A stretch of 64,000 bases of DNA from Saprospiraceae bacterium (GCA_016715985.1 JADJXD010000001.1:4030001-4094000), one strand, 5' to 3'. Shown: positions 38,351 through 48,200, numbered from the stretch's first letter. Translations and numbers: made by a program. The notes: generated from the sequence alone by a model not told the origin.

Positions 38351-41347
38351 TTAATCTTTCCTGTACAATAAAGACTGAACATTGATATCCTTGGTGATAG
38401 GTGAGCCTGTGTTGGGCGCAAAAACCATCATCGCATCTGTGTAACCACAAGTATCGCTGAGCACAGAATGAGCAAAACCTAATACCAAAAATGTGTTGAC
38501 TCCAGTTGAGTGAAAAATCGGGTAAGATTGATTGTCTATCATCCCCAAGTAAGAAATTGAAGTAAATTTAAAGTCCTTACTTATTGCGTTATAAAGCTGG
38601 ATAGTGTTATAACCTGCAAGGACTGCATCGTTTGCATTGATAAACTGTGTTTTATGATACACAAATTCCAAGCCGTTTCCATCCATTTTGTAGTGAATAT
38701 TGTTGGCCTTGTCAAACAATACGCCATCTCGTCCTGAGATGGTCATCTGGAAAGCACTACTTGAACTTGAATTTATATTGGACTCACTGTCAGGATATAA
38801 AAATTGCCAGCTATTCAACACGGGATTGTACTTATTTATGCCGTTGCAATACACAAGGAATTCACTTCCATTCCAATCGATAAAAGAATGTGTTGTACAT
38901 GAAGGCGCTCCTATAGCAGATATGTTTGACCAGGTGTTGGTAGCTACATTGTATAATTTTCCATTATTTATATAAGCTCCACCATTATTGCCTCCCCACA
39001 CCATTACATAACCGCCGCCAAAAGCTGCTGTACTTCCTGTTCGGACACTTGGTGCCGTAAAGGTAGGTGTATAAGTCCACGTGTTGGTTGCTGCATTATA
39101 TATTCTACCACTGTTGTGATAAGTATTTCCGGTATTTCCTCCCCAGATAAAAAATGAATCAATACCTACCTGAATGTTAACATGACCTTCTCTGTCTGTG
39201 GGTTGATCGGTAAGCAAAGTTTTGTTCCACCTATTTTTAGACTTCTGATAACAAAGTCCACCTCCCAACATACCAAAAGCAAAAATGTAATTGCCCGAAG
39301 AAGCTATATTTTTTTTAAATGGTGTGACGATGTTAGCACTGTATTTAGGATATATTTGTATCGGATTGGTCTCTATCACAAAAAAATGAAGATAATCCAT
39401 TTTATGACCACAAGGTTGCTTCGGAAAATAATAGATATCAGGTCCGGCTACTACCGAAGCACAAAAAGCCAGTTCCTCGCTGTTTTTGATTCCTGTAGAA
39501 AAACTAACCCAGGTTTTGGTACTTAAATCAAAATAACTGGTTGCGAAAGTTTGATTTAAATAGCTATCGTAATTTATTATATTCATCACAAAAACCTTGG
39601 ACCCTGCCAGGTAAGATCGGGTGTGTTTACGCGTTATAAGAGATGAATTTACTGGCGTATATCCTGAATTCCACACAAATGAAACCGGATTATAAAAATG
39701 TATGCCATCAAAAAAAATTGACTCATCCATTCTTCCACCAAAAAACATGACTTCGGTACCTGTCCAAAGGGCCAGATGACTATGAAGTCGAGGACCACCT
39801 ACTGGAACATCATTCCAAGTATTCAGTGTTGGATTATAAATCAATCCTATATCTACACTAATTGTATCTCCAAAAGATAATGTATATCCACCGTAGAATA
39901 CAACCAAATTTCCTGTCCATGTCGTAGTACTACCTGGGTAGTAAAGATTGCCGATGGTTGTTTCAATACAGGTATATATACTTGTACCAGGATCATAAGT
40001 TATTCCACCATTTGGGCCATAAATAATCAACTTGCTTCCTGTCCATACCTGAGTTTCAGTGTAAGTGAATCCCGGGCAAGTATTTGCGGCAAAGTTGGTT
40101 GTAGTCCCTGATGCACAATCAAAAATAAAAAACGGGTAAATCAATATCTTTGTACCAGTAAATACTGGAATAGTATTGTTAAGATTAAAACTAGGTAGAG
40201 TATAATTGGTAATCTCTCCATAATCAGATTCCTGCAAACTGATATTGTATATCGTCTCGGAATTGACTACAAAAATTTTACCGCTTGCACTATAATGAAA
40301 TACATAATCCGAAGCATCGAGCTGAGGCTGATTGACCAATGGACTTATCGTACCACCATTCGCCGTTGTTTTTTCAATAGTTCGGTTTTGAGTACCCATC
40401 AGTTTGTATCCTTGTTCAGCTAAGGCGGCCGTATCCGCCGTATAGGGAGATACTTCGATCATCTGTCCCGTTTTTTCAGGGAAGTCCCAGTTCATCTGAC
40501 CAAAACCTACATTCGTCAGTACTTGTCCTTTTTCTCCACCTGAACCATTGGGCTGTATTTCTCCGTTTACTGAAACATTTCCGTTAAAACTCGCCCCGCC
40601 TGTGAAGCTAGAACCTCCTCCTGCCCAAAAATTAATTTTACGGTCATAACCTGTGAAATCTATTCCGCCACCATATATATCCAATGTTGGCGTCTGTCCA
40701 AAAATATTGTAAAATATACTGCCGTTTCCATAAGGTTTGTCCATAATCCCATAGCCCAACTCAAGACTAAAATTATCTTTTATTTTAAGCCCTTCGTCCG
40801 TCAAACGCATGCGCTCTGTGTTATTTGTCCTAAAACCTATTGTCTGTTCATCTGAAGTTCCCAAAAAATGATTTTCCGAATCAATATCGGAATTGCCGTT
40901 TGTTTTCCAAAAAGAATTAGAACCAATATCTGAAGATAGTAAAAGCCAGCCAGTCCCCGAACCTCGACAAATAAATTCCTTTACAGTAGAATTTTCAATG
41001 TCAACTCCATTGAAGGTAGCGGTATAACCGGAATTGTTGTATAACACCAATCTCCTGCCATCAACCAAAACTTCCTGATCTGTAACGGTAACCGGTCCTG
41101 TAACATCCTGATTGCTGATAACAACAAACGTAACATTTGTGGGTAAAGCGACGGCATTTGCAACAGGATTGACAACGGTTCCCCTATGCGCCAATGCGCC
41201 ACTGACATCCAGTGACACCATTGGGTCCGTATTATTGACACCTACGTTTTGCCCTGATAGTTGGTTAATCAAACTCCACGACAAAATAATAAATAAACCT
41301 GTCTTTACATTTCGGAAAATGTTTTCAGCACTTAAATAATATTTCAT
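38351..41347 (-). CDS. Secreted kelch-like repeat protein
   Basis: The 998-residue product has a signal peptide, then VGVNNTDPMVSLDVSGAL, the N-terminal block shared by many Bacteroidota surface proteins (also in a variant form in the beta-helix gene product). From about residue 340 it has kelch/galactose-oxidase-like repeats (ALWTGTEVMFFGGRMDES, GGGYVMVWGGNNGGAYINNGK, IYNAATNTWTY), predicting a beta-propeller. No T9SS C-terminal domain was recognised; it ends in LLYRKD. The promoter carries a palindrome shared with the two-component operon that lies directly upstream in coordinate order. Confidence 0.78.
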   Translation of the reverse strand: MKYYLSAENIFRNVKTGLFIILSWSLINQLSGQNVGVNNTDPMVSLDVSGALAHRGTVVNPVANAVALPTNVTFVVISNQDVTGPVTVTDQEVLVDGRRLVLYNNSGYTATFNGVDIENSTVKEFICRGSGTGWLLLSSDIGSNSFWKTNGNSDIDSENHFLGTSDEQTIGFRTNNTERMRLTDEGLKIKDNFSLELGYGIMDKPYGNGSIFYNIFGQTPTLDIYGGGIDFTGYDRKINFWAGGGSSFTGGASFNGNVSVNGEIQPNGSGGEKGQVLTNVGFGQMNWDFPEKTGQMIEVSPYTADTAALAEQGYKLMGTQNRTIEKTTANGGTISPLVNQPQLDASDYVFHYSASGKIFVVNSETIYNISLQESDYGEITNYTLPSFNLNNTIPVFTGTKILIYPFFIFDCASGTTTNFAANTCPGFTYTETQVWTGSKLIIYGPNGGITYDPGTSIYTCIETTIGNLYYPGSTTTWTGNLVVFYGGYTLSFGDTISVDIGLIYNPTLNTWNDVPVGGPRLHSHLALWTGTEVMFFGGRMDESIFFDGIHFYNPVSFVWNSGYTPVNSSLITRKHTRSYLAGSKVFVMNIINYDSYLNQTFATSYFDLSTKTWVSFSTGIKNSEELAFCASVVAGPDIYYFPKQPCGHKMDYLHFFVIETNPIQIYPKYSANIVTPFKKNIASSGNYIFAFGMLGGGLCYQKSKNRWNKTLLTDQPTDREGHVNIQVGIDSFFIWGGNTGNTYHNSGRIYNAATNTWTYTPTFTAPSVRTGSTAAFGGGYVMVWGGNNGGAYINNGKLYNVATNTWSNISAIGAPSCTTHSFIDWNGSEFLVYCNGINKYNPVLNSWQFLYPDSESNINSSSSSAFQMTISGRDGVLFDKANNIHYKMDGNGLEFVYHKTQFINANDAVLAGYNTIQLYNAISKDFKFTSISYLGMIDNQSYPIFHSTGVNTFLVLGFAHSVLSDTCGYTDAMMVFAPNTGSPITKDINVQSLLYRKD

Positions 41348-41452
41348 TGATTTTGATTTAAGATTTACTGATTAAAATCCTATTGATATTGTTCCTGATA
41401 TACTTCTTATGATTCTTTTAAGCATTGATTTTTACAAAACTCAAAATAAATA

Positions 41453-41510
41453 CAAAATTAATCCCTTTAATATTTCAATAATTAAATGGAGTATCACATG
41501 ATAATGTGAA
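41453..41510 (-). promoter_or_regulatory. Promoter of the kelch-like gene with shared palindromic box
   Basis: TAATTTTG on the minus strand (41460-41453) matches the -7 consensus and is 106 bases before the start. ACATGATAATGTGAA at 41496-41510, part of CACAT-GATA-ATGTG, is 35 bases from the -7. The same 15 bases in the same orientation lie 34 bases from the -7 of the two-component operon at 45354-45368. Confidence 0.6.
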
Positions 41511-41567
41511 TTTTGTGCACATAATGAAAGCTCAAAATTTACGGTTGGATTAAAAATTTAAAAAATG

Positions 41568-44500
41568 CTATACCCTGACTACCAAAGAAATTGTGGTACC
41601 ATCCTCTCCGGTATTTATTTCAAGCTGTGCCTTCAATGCCTCGGCCCTGCTTTTCATATTCTTTAATCCATTACCCATACTTATGAATTGTGGATTAAAG
41701 CCTGTTCCGTTGTCCGAAAATTGGATAGTTACTGTATTATTTGCAAGCTTCAGGTTGAGATGACATGCGGTTGCCCGGGCATATTTTGCAGTGTTATTGA
41801 TGGCTTCTTTGAATATCATAAAAAAATGTCTTCTGTCTTCCTGACTAAACCGAATATCATCGGGTATATCAGGCAGATCAAATACTAAAAGTATTCCGGA
41901 AGGCTCAAGCATTTCGATAGCACAGGCTTGAATTTTAAGTAAAATTTGTTTCAGATTATCATTGGCAGGATTAATACTCCAAATGATTTCAGACATATTG
42001 GCCATAACTTCGCCAGTCTTTTCTGAAATACGTTGAAAAGAAGGGTTTGCTTTTTCCCGTATGGCTTCCATTTCACTCAGCATCCTAATGTATGAAAGCG
42101 TGCTTCCCATATCATCATGCAGGTCACGGGCTACAGCTTGCCTCCATTTTTCAAGTTTTTCGAGTTGTATTTCACGATACCTGAATATGGCATATATAAT
42201 GGTAATTATCAAAATTAAAATAAGTAACTGAAACCATGAAGTTCTCCAAAATGGTGGGTGTATGATGATTTTCAAACTGTAATTTTCAGCACTCTCTTCA
42301 CGAAATCCATTAGTTGAAGAGACTTCCAGATTATAGCTGCCATAACCTAATTCTTCAAAATTGATGGTATTACCATTCATCTCAGACCATATATCACCGG
42401 ACCGTAACCGATACCGGTATGTATTGTCTTCAGGATTTGTAAAATTCAGGTTGGTAAATTCAAATCTGAGAGAATTTTGGCTATAATCAAGTTGTAATGG
42501 TTTTTTTAGGTCCGGAAGAGGTACAATTTCTTTACCATTAACTTTCATGTTACTCAAAAAGGTTTTGCCTAAAGACGGAAAATGGAGTTTATCCAGATCA
42601 ATGAAGTCAACAGAAAGATCTTTGGCTAAATACATCCGGTTTTCTGATTCGGAAAAATAAATCAGTGGATGAGGTTGGGCTTTCAGTCCCGAGTTGTAGT
42701 GCGTGAATTGAGCAGTTGTCTTTTCAATCGGATCCAATATCACTACTCCTGTTTCGGTGCTGATCCAAACCCGTCCAAGTCCATCAGTTGAAGAATTTCT
42801 GCATATACCTATAGCATGATTATTGAATTCGCTGAAATGAATGAAATCGGGTTGTTCAAAGATATCTTCTACCAGACAAAATCCATTGAACGCTGTAATG
42901 ACAATTCTGTTATTACCAATCCACTGTATCTTCTCGAGGTTTGTGGCAGCCTCCAGAGCACTTATTTTGTCCTGTTTGAATAAGATGATTGTATGTGTTT
43001 CTGTATCATACATACAGATGTCGGAGTATCTGGATTCTTTCCGGTTAATCAGAAGCCATAACTTTCCATTCTTATCGGTCGTGATACTTCTGCTAAAAAG
43101 ACTGTATTCGTTTTTTAGAAGGAAATCGTTTATTTGTTTGATTTCTTCAACTAGATTTTGTTCTTCTTTGTAAAGATATAAACCTCCCGCTGTATTGAAA
43201 ATTATTTCACCCGGCTTATGTTCAAGGAATTCAAGCACTTTTATTTTTTCCTGTTTTAATTCAGTAAATTGAGGAATCGTGATTTGGCCATCATTTAGAT
43301 TGTAAATAATTACTCCATTTTTTTGAGATGACATCCAAAGATTTAACTGACTGTCTGAATATAATGCAAATGGACCTGAATCTACAGTACAATATTGTTT
43401 TAAAGCTCCTGGAATTTCTGTTAGTATCTGATTTACCAAATCATATCTGTAAAAAGAATGATAAGGAAAGCTCAGCCATAAAATGCTGTCTCTTTCTTGT
43501 TTTTTTTCAAAAACTATATCCCCGACAAACCTGTTTTTCTGCTCTTCCGGCAGGTGAATAATGGAGTGAGATACAAATTGTTTAGATCCATCACATTGAT
43601 GAAGACCTTTTAATGTACCTATCCAAACAGATTCATTATCTACAGAATATAAACTTAGACAGGCTCCCGGTACTCCATATTTATCTTCTGTATTTTCTGT
43701 TTTATAACTTTTAAATGTAAAAGATTGCTTGTCAAATGTCTGCAATCCTTCTGTAGTGCCAAGCCAGAGAGTATGCGATTCCTGCGGATTATAAGATTTT
43801 TGGATGGTTATAATGCCATTTTGAATTTTGTTTGGATCCGCATAATAAAAAAATTTCATTTCGCCTGAGGAAGTATCCAACCTTACTAAACCGCTGGTCC
43901 AACTACCTGCCCAAAACATTCCATCATCATCCATATGTCCGCAAAAAAAGTCATTTTCTGTGTTGTGTACTTTTACTGCATTTTGTTTATCATATTTTTT
44001 AATTTTGCAATCTTCAGGATCATAATGATAAATTCCGTTTTTACCGGTAAGCCATAGTTCCCGATTTCGGTCTATGTCGATGGAAAAAATTTCTTCATCC
44101 AGTCCGGGTATAAATTCCCGTTCAAGGTGAATATCCATGCCCTGTGAATATAATAAACCTTTTTGTGTACTGATCCACATCAGGTCAACGTCTTTCTCAT
44201 AATAAAATGAATGAATAATAAGTAGGGAATCCGGTTGGCTTTCCGTAGAATAATGAATTCTTTTTACCTTAAAATCACGGGTATCAAAAATATTTACACA
44301 TGGCAAAGCCGCAACCCATAGCCTACCATGTCGGTCTTCGGTAATACGTTTTATATAATTGTCCGTTAAAGTTAATGGATCAAAACTGTCTGATCTGAAA
44401 GTACGGAATGTGTGGCCGTCATATTGTACTAATCCCTGCTCTGTTCCAATCCATAAATATCCATCTGAAGCCTTATGGATAGTTAAAGCTTGTGAACTTC

Positions 44501-44642
44501 TAAATCCTTTTTCAGGACCATAGTGATCAAACAAAAGGCTGGATTGGCCTAAAATACTTTTAGAAGCAGTATTTAAAAAAAAGCTTAATATTAATATGTG
44601 GAAATACCGGATATTTTTTTTTGAAATAATTATGGTACTCAA
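41568..44642 (-). CDS. Reg_prop/Y_Y_Y sensor with HisKA_3 histidine kinase
   Basis: The 1024-residue protein has a signal-type N-terminus, then a seven-to-fourteen-blade propeller made of Reg_prop repeats (GYLWIGTEQGLVQYDG, RLWVAALP, LWLGTTEGLQTFD), a Y_Y_Y domain near residues 720-790 and one transmembrane helix near 812. The cytoplasmic part has HisKA_3 with the phospho-His in ARDLHDDMGSTLSYIRML near 835 and HATPase_c (FKEAINNTAKYARA, DNGTGF). This is a classical NarL-partner sensor for extracellular, often glycan, signals. It follows the response regulator gene by 10 bases. Confidence 0.93.
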   Translation of the reverse strand: MSTIIISKKNIRYFHILILSFFLNTASKSILGQSSLLFDHYGPEKGFRSSQALTIHKASDGYLWIGTEQGLVQYDGHTFRTFRSDSFDPLTLTDNYIKRITEDRHGRLWVAALPCVNIFDTRDFKVKRIHYSTESQPDSLLIIHSFYYEKDVDLMWISTQKGLLYSQGMDIHLEREFIPGLDEEIFSIDIDRNRELWLTGKNGIYHYDPEDCKIKKYDKQNAVKVHNTENDFFCGHMDDDGMFWAGSWTSGLVRLDTSSGEMKFFYYADPNKIQNGIITIQKSYNPQESHTLWLGTTEGLQTFDKQSFTFKSYKTENTEDKYGVPGACLSLYSVDNESVWIGTLKGLHQCDGSKQFVSHSIIHLPEEQKNRFVGDIVFEKKQERDSILWLSFPYHSFYRYDLVNQILTEIPGALKQYCTVDSGPFALYSDSQLNLWMSSQKNGVIIYNLNDGQITIPQFTELKQEKIKVLEFLEHKPGEIIFNTAGGLYLYKEEQNLVEEIKQINDFLLKNEYSLFSRSITTDKNGKLWLLINRKESRYSDICMYDTETHTIILFKQDKISALEAATNLEKIQWIGNNRIVITAFNGFCLVEDIFEQPDFIHFSEFNNHAIGICRNSSTDGLGRVWISTETGVVILDPIEKTTAQFTHYNSGLKAQPHPLIYFSESENRMYLAKDLSVDFIDLDKLHFPSLGKTFLSNMKVNGKEIVPLPDLKKPLQLDYSQNSLRFEFTNLNFTNPEDNTYRYRLRSGDIWSEMNGNTINFEELGYGSYNLEVSSTNGFREESAENYSLKIIIHPPFWRTSWFQLLILILIITIIYAIFRYREIQLEKLEKWRQAVARDLHDDMGSTLSYIRMLSEMEAIREKANPSFQRISEKTGEVMANMSEIIWSINPANDNLKQILLKIQACAIEMLEPSGILLVFDLPDIPDDIRFSQEDRRHFFMIFKEAINNTAKYARATACHLNLKLANNTVTIQFSDNGTGFNPQFISMGNGLKNMKSRAEALKAQLEINTGEDGTTISLVVRV

Positions 44643-44652
44643 AGCATCAAAA

Positions 44653-45291
44653 TTAAGTGTTTTTATCTATAAAAACACGATGGACCGCTTCTGTGACAGA
44701 GTGAACATGTAGTTTGTCATATATTCGTTTGATATGGGATCGAACGGTGTCAATACTTAGGTAAAGTTCATCAGACACCATCTTATAACTCAGACCTTTG
44801 GATAATAAATTCAGAATGGAAAGTTCCCGTTCAGTGAGTATTTGTTTTGCCGGATTTTCTTCCTTTTTTGCCAGAGATGATGTGAGTACCTTTCGGGCAA
44901 TAGATGGACTCATCGGTGCTCCTCCTGCCATCACATCCCTGATACAAGATAATAAAGTTCTTAAAGAATAGTTTTTCAACAAGTAACCGGTTGCCCCCGC
45001 TTCGATAGCATTAAAAATACGGCTTTCATCATCAAAAACAGTATTCATTATGATCTCTACCTCAGGAAAATATTTTTTAATATCTTTTACTCCTTCAATA
45101 CCACTGCGTCCGGGCATATCAATATCCATGATTACTACATCCGGATTAAATGCTTTTGTATTTTTTACTGCATCGAGGCAATGACCAAATTCTCCGGCTA
45201 ATTCTAAATCTTCTGTCTCCCTAATAATACTTGTTAGAATATCCCTCAGGCCAATATTGTCTTCATAAACAGCTACTTTTATTTTGTGCAT
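44653..45291 (-). CDS. NarL/LuxR-family response regulator
   Basis: The 212-residue protein has a receiver domain with the phospho-Asp in VVIMDIDMPG near residue 55 and a conserved Lys-loop TGYLLKNYS. It ends in a LuxR-type HTH (LTERELSILNLLSKGLSYKMVSDELYLSIDTVRSHIKRIYDKLHVHSV). It pairs with the kinase gene downstream (10 bases apart) as one operon. The promoter has an inverted repeat and the palindromic box shared with the kelch-like gene, suggesting autoregulation. Confidence 0.95.
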   Translation of the reverse strand: MHKIKVAVYEDNIGLRDILTSIIRETEDLELAGEFGHCLDAVKNTKAFNPDVVIMDIDMPGRSGIEGVKDIKKYFPEVEIIMNTVFDDESRIFNAIEAGATGYLLKNYSLRTLLSCIRDVMAGGAPMSPSIARKVLTSSLAKKEENPAKQILTERELSILNLLSKGLSYKMVSDELYLSIDTVRSHIKRIYDKLHVHSVTEAVHRVFIDKNT

Positions 45292-45368
45292 TTTACATTT
45301 GCATTAAAATACAAATGTAAAAAATTTATTTTCATTGTTGCAAAATGCTTGTAACATGATAATGTGAA
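45291..45368 (-). promoter_or_regulatory. Promoter and operators of the two-component operon
   Basis: On the minus strand a TTTTG (45345-45341), a 21-base spacer and TACATTTG (45319-45312) form a strong Bacteroidota promoter. TTTTACATTTG/CAAATGTAAAA (45291-45322) is an 11-bp perfect inverted repeat covering the -7 element and reaching the start codon. The palindromic ACATGATAATGTGAA (45354-45368) lies just upstream of the -33. Both are operator candidates for the response regulator. Confidence 0.65.
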
Positions 45369-45442
45369 AAGCAGTTTGAAGGTCTTTTTGTAAGAAGATT
45401 ATGAGTTTGGATTTGCTATATAAATTTTCACTTTACGCCATA

Positions 45443-45476
45443 AAAAAAGCCCCAACCAGAAGGAAGGGGCTTTTTT
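45443..45476. terminator. Bidirectional intrinsic terminator
   Basis: AAAAAAGCCCC (45443-45453) pairs perfectly with GGGGCTTTTTT (45466-45476) around a 12-base loop. It ends the lipoprotein transcript coming from 46039 on the minus strand. It can also stop plus-strand transcription. Confidence 0.85.
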
Positions 45477-45496
45477 ATATGATATCTAAATATCAA

Positions 45497-46039
45497 TTAT
45501 TTTGTAGCAGCAGCATCGTATGCAGCTTTCAAAGCTTCAGCAGCAGCATCAGCACCAGCTTTAACTTCTGCTTGTTTTGCTTGCCAAGTAGCTAATCCTT
45601 CTGTACCTTTAGTTACTAAAGCTGAAAGTTCTGCAACTTGTGCAGCAACATCACCTTCGATTTTGCCAGCAGCTAAACCGTCTTTCAAAGCAGTTACAGA
45701 AGCTGATTTCTCAGTCCACATAGCAACGAAATCATTTAATTCAGCCTGAATTGCACCATAACCCGCAGTAGCATTAGCAAAAGCTTGTGCAGCAGCAGAA
45801 TAATTTGTAGCAGCGTCTCCTTTTAATGCAGCAACTGCTTCAGGAGTTAAAGTAGTAGCCTGACTTACAGCATTGTAAGAATTAATTTCTGCAGTTAAAC
45901 CTTCTGCAAATCCTGTAACTGCAGTCGTAGCAGCATCCCAGTTAGTTGACAATTCTTCGATAGATGCTCTGTGTTGTTCAACGCCTGATTTACAAGAGAA
46001 TAAAAACAATGGTAATACGAATAATAAAAGATTTTTCAT
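45497..46039 (-). CDS. Alanine-rich helical lipoprotein
   Basis: The 180-residue protein starts with a lipobox FLFSC (Cys near residue 16). The mature part is all helix-forming, with 45 Ala in 180 residues, few prolines and hardly any aromatics, as in a long coiled coil. Codons are very uniform (GCA/GCT for Ala). It has a good -7 element and a strong terminator. These points suggest an abundant envelope lipoprotein, in a role comparable to Lpp or a periplasmic spacer, but no homologous family is recognised. Confidence 0.75.
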   Translation of the reverse strand: MKNLLLFVLPLFLFSCKSGVEQHRASIEELSTNWDAATTAVTGFAEGLTAEINSYNAVSQATTLTPEAVAALKGDAATNYSAAAQAFANATAGYGAIQAELNDFVAMWTEKSASVTALKDGLAAGKIEGDVAAQVAELSALVTKGTEGLATWQAKQAEVKAGADAAAEALKAAYDAAATK

Positions 46040-46070
46040 TTCTAAAATGTTTAATGAGTTAATAATGGGT

Positions 46071-46078
46071 CAAAGGTA
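46071..46078 (-). promoter_or_regulatory. -7 element of the alanine-rich lipoprotein
   Basis: TACCTTTG on the minus strand matches TAnnTTTG exactly and lies 32 bases before the ATG at 46039. No convincing -33 was found. Confidence 0.5.
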
Positions 46079-46386
46079 TTTCTCAGCGCTTTCATATGCT
46101 AATTTTTGATTACTTTTTTTGAAGTGTGAATGATATGTAAATGGTGCTTAATTGTTAGTATATCAATTTATTAAATATTAAATAAAAACACCTTTGTCTA
46201 TTGTTAACAATCTTTAACATCGCATATAAGTAAATACATATTTGAAAACTGGGTTTTGGAGTTTTAAGTCATTTTTTTTTCATATTTTTTATTTCCTTTA
46301 ACATATCTTTTTCATTTCACCTTGTGATTTAAAATGCGGTACTAATCTTAAATATTTTACACTTCTTATAATAAATAATGAGCATG

Positions 46387-46409
46387 TTGACGTCAAAAAT
46401 ATATCTTTG
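46387..46409 (+). promoter_or_regulatory. -7 element with adjacent palindrome before the ABC genes
   Basis: TATCTTTG (46402-46409) fits the -7 consensus, 16 bases before ATG 46426. TTGACGTCAA (46387-46396), a perfect 10-base palindrome, abuts it and could be an operator. The rest of 46040-46425 is AT-rich with no gene. Confidence 0.5.
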
Positions 46410-46425
46410 ACAAAAATTAATTTAA

Positions 46426-47319
46426 ATGGCCATACTTGAAATCAATGGATTAACCAAAAAATATGGACGCATCACCGCTCTGAATGACCTGAACCTTCAG
46501 ATAGATGCAGGAAACATCTACGGCTTATTGGGGCCAAATGGAAGCGGCAAAACCACAACACTAGGTATTATTTTGGGTATCCTGAAAAAAGACTCCGGAA
46601 GCTTTAAGTGGTTTGATGACAGATATGGCGAAGATTTCAGACTTAAAATTGGTGCAATTTTAGAGACGCCCAATTTCTATCCTTATCTGAATGCAGACGA
46701 AAATCTGGAAATCGTAAGACATATCAAAAAAGCTGAAAACAAGAATTTTGATGAGTTACTGGAATTGGTCGGTCTGAAAGATCGACGTAAGTCGGCCTTT
46801 CAGACCTATTCATTGGGGATGAAACAACGATTGGCCATAGCGGCAACTCTCATTGGCGATCCGGAGGTTCTGATATTTGATGAACCTACCAATGGTCTTG
46901 ATCCTCAGGGAATCGCAGAAGTCAGAAATATTCTTCAACGAGTTACTTCGACCGGTAAGACGGTTATTATGGCATCGCACATTCTGGATGAGGTGGAAAA
47001 GATATGTTCACATGTTGCAATCATTAAAAAAGGTGTCCTTCTTGCAACCGGTTCTGTCGGATCGATCCTGAACAGTGACCTTACCATTGAGCTTGCAGCC
47101 CAAGATATGGAAGCATTAAAACAATTTGTCAGTACGCTATCCATCGTAAAATCACTGAATGAAAAAGCCAAGTGGCTGGAAATTAGTGTTGATTCACATT
47201 TTGATTTTTCTGTGATCAATAAACTTGCTTTTGAGCACGGTATTATACTGTCTCATTTCGTAGCCCGAAAAAGAAAACTGGAAGCCGAGTTTCTGGAGAT
47301 TACTTCAAAACATAATTAA
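46426..47319 (+). CDS. ABC transporter ATP-binding protein
   Basis: The 297-residue protein has Walker A GLLGPNGSGKTTTLG near residue 34, signature TYSLGMKQR, Walker B VLIFDEPTNGLDP and switch His in MASHILDE. The C-terminal 80 residues are the usual extension of ABC-2 type ATPases. Its permease partner starts 24 bases downstream. Confidence 0.94.
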   Translation: MAILEINGLTKKYGRITALNDLNLQIDAGNIYGLLGPNGSGKTTTLGIILGILKKDSGSFKWFDDRYGEDFRLKIGAILETPNFYPYLNADENLEIVRHIKKAENKNFDELLELVGLKDRRKSAFQTYSLGMKQRLAIAATLIGDPEVLIFDEPTNGLDPQGIAEVRNILQRVTSTGKTVIMASHILDEVEKICSHVAIIKKGVLLATGSVGSILNSDLTIELAAQDMEALKQFVSTLSIVKSLNEKAKWLEISVDSHFDFSVINKLAFEHGIILSHFVARKRKLEAEFLEITSKHN

Positions 47320-47343
47320 AAACCAACCATACAAACTTGTAGT

Positions 47344-48165
47344 ATGATAAATGAAATAAAATATCTGTTTTTACTGGAATGGAAAAAGTTCAGATCCAAT
47401 ACCGTCATGATTGTTCTGGCTGGTATCCACATTGTTCTTTCTCCATTCATTCTCTTATCAGTCAGAAATGTATTCAAAGATTTGCCACCTCCACTACCCA
47501 GTTCAAAAGTGTTTTATGAATTTCCTACTGTTTGGGATTATCAGGGTTATGCAGGTACATGGTTTGTTTCTTTCTGTCTGGGATTTATGATTATTTACAT
47601 GATCACATCAGAAGTCGGAAATAAGACAATGCGACAGAACATCATAACAGGTATGACCCGAAAATCGTATTTTGTTTCGAAGTTGCTTTCTATGTTGCTG
47701 ATTGCAGTGTTTGCAACTATTATTTATACTATATCCACCATTTTAATTGGAATTTTTAACACAGAAGGAATTGATATTGAATTAATATTTGATAATAATT
47801 TTGCTATTGCAAGATATTTTCTGACTTGTTTGGGTTATATGAGTTTTGCCTTTTTACTGGCGATGATTATCAGAAAGGGAACATTGACTATTTTGACATA
47901 CTTCTTATATATGATGATGCTCGAAGGTGTGTTCAGAATGGTTTACGGTTATTTTTTCAAACACAGGAGTATGAATTTCTGGCCGATGAATTCTATCGAA
48001 GACCTGATGCCATTTCCTCTTTACCGGCTTCCGGACTATTACATTAATAAAGAATGGGATTTCAAACTGTTGTTGAGTTATGGTGAAGCTACGGGCATGA
48101 CCATTTTTTACATTATACTTTTTCTGGGTCTGGCATGGAACAGCTTTCGCAAAAAAGATATTTGA
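47344..48165 (+). CDS. ABC-2 type permease
   Basis: The 273-residue product begins with a cytoplasmic entry helix (LFLLEWKKFRSNTVMIVLAG) and has six hydrophobic helices, including a MRQNIITGMTRKSYFVSKLLS loop typical of bacitracin/antibiotic-type ABC permeases. It lies 24 bases after its ATPase. The substrate is unknown. Confidence 0.85.
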   Translation: MINEIKYLFLLEWKKFRSNTVMIVLAGIHIVLSPFILLSVRNVFKDLPPPLPSSKVFYEFPTVWDYQGYAGTWFVSFCLGFMIIYMITSEVGNKTMRQNIITGMTRKSYFVSKLLSMLLIAVFATIIYTISTILIGIFNTEGIDIELIFDNNFAIARYFLTCLGYMSFAFLLAMIIRKGTLTILTYFLYMMMLEGVFRMVYGYFFKHRSMNFWPMNSIEDLMPFPLYRLPDYYINKEWDFKLLLSYGEATGMTIFYIILFLGLAWNSFRKKDI

Positions 48166-48200
48166 TTTGTTAAAACAAAGTTACTGTAGCTTTATTTTTG
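48166..48200 (+). promoter_or_regulatory. Promoter of trxA
   Basis: TTTG (48166-48169), overlapping the end of the permease gene's stop region, a 23-base spacer, and TATTTTTG (48193-48200) match the Bacteroidota promoter pattern. The leader to ATG 48264 would be about 58 bases. Confidence 0.5.
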
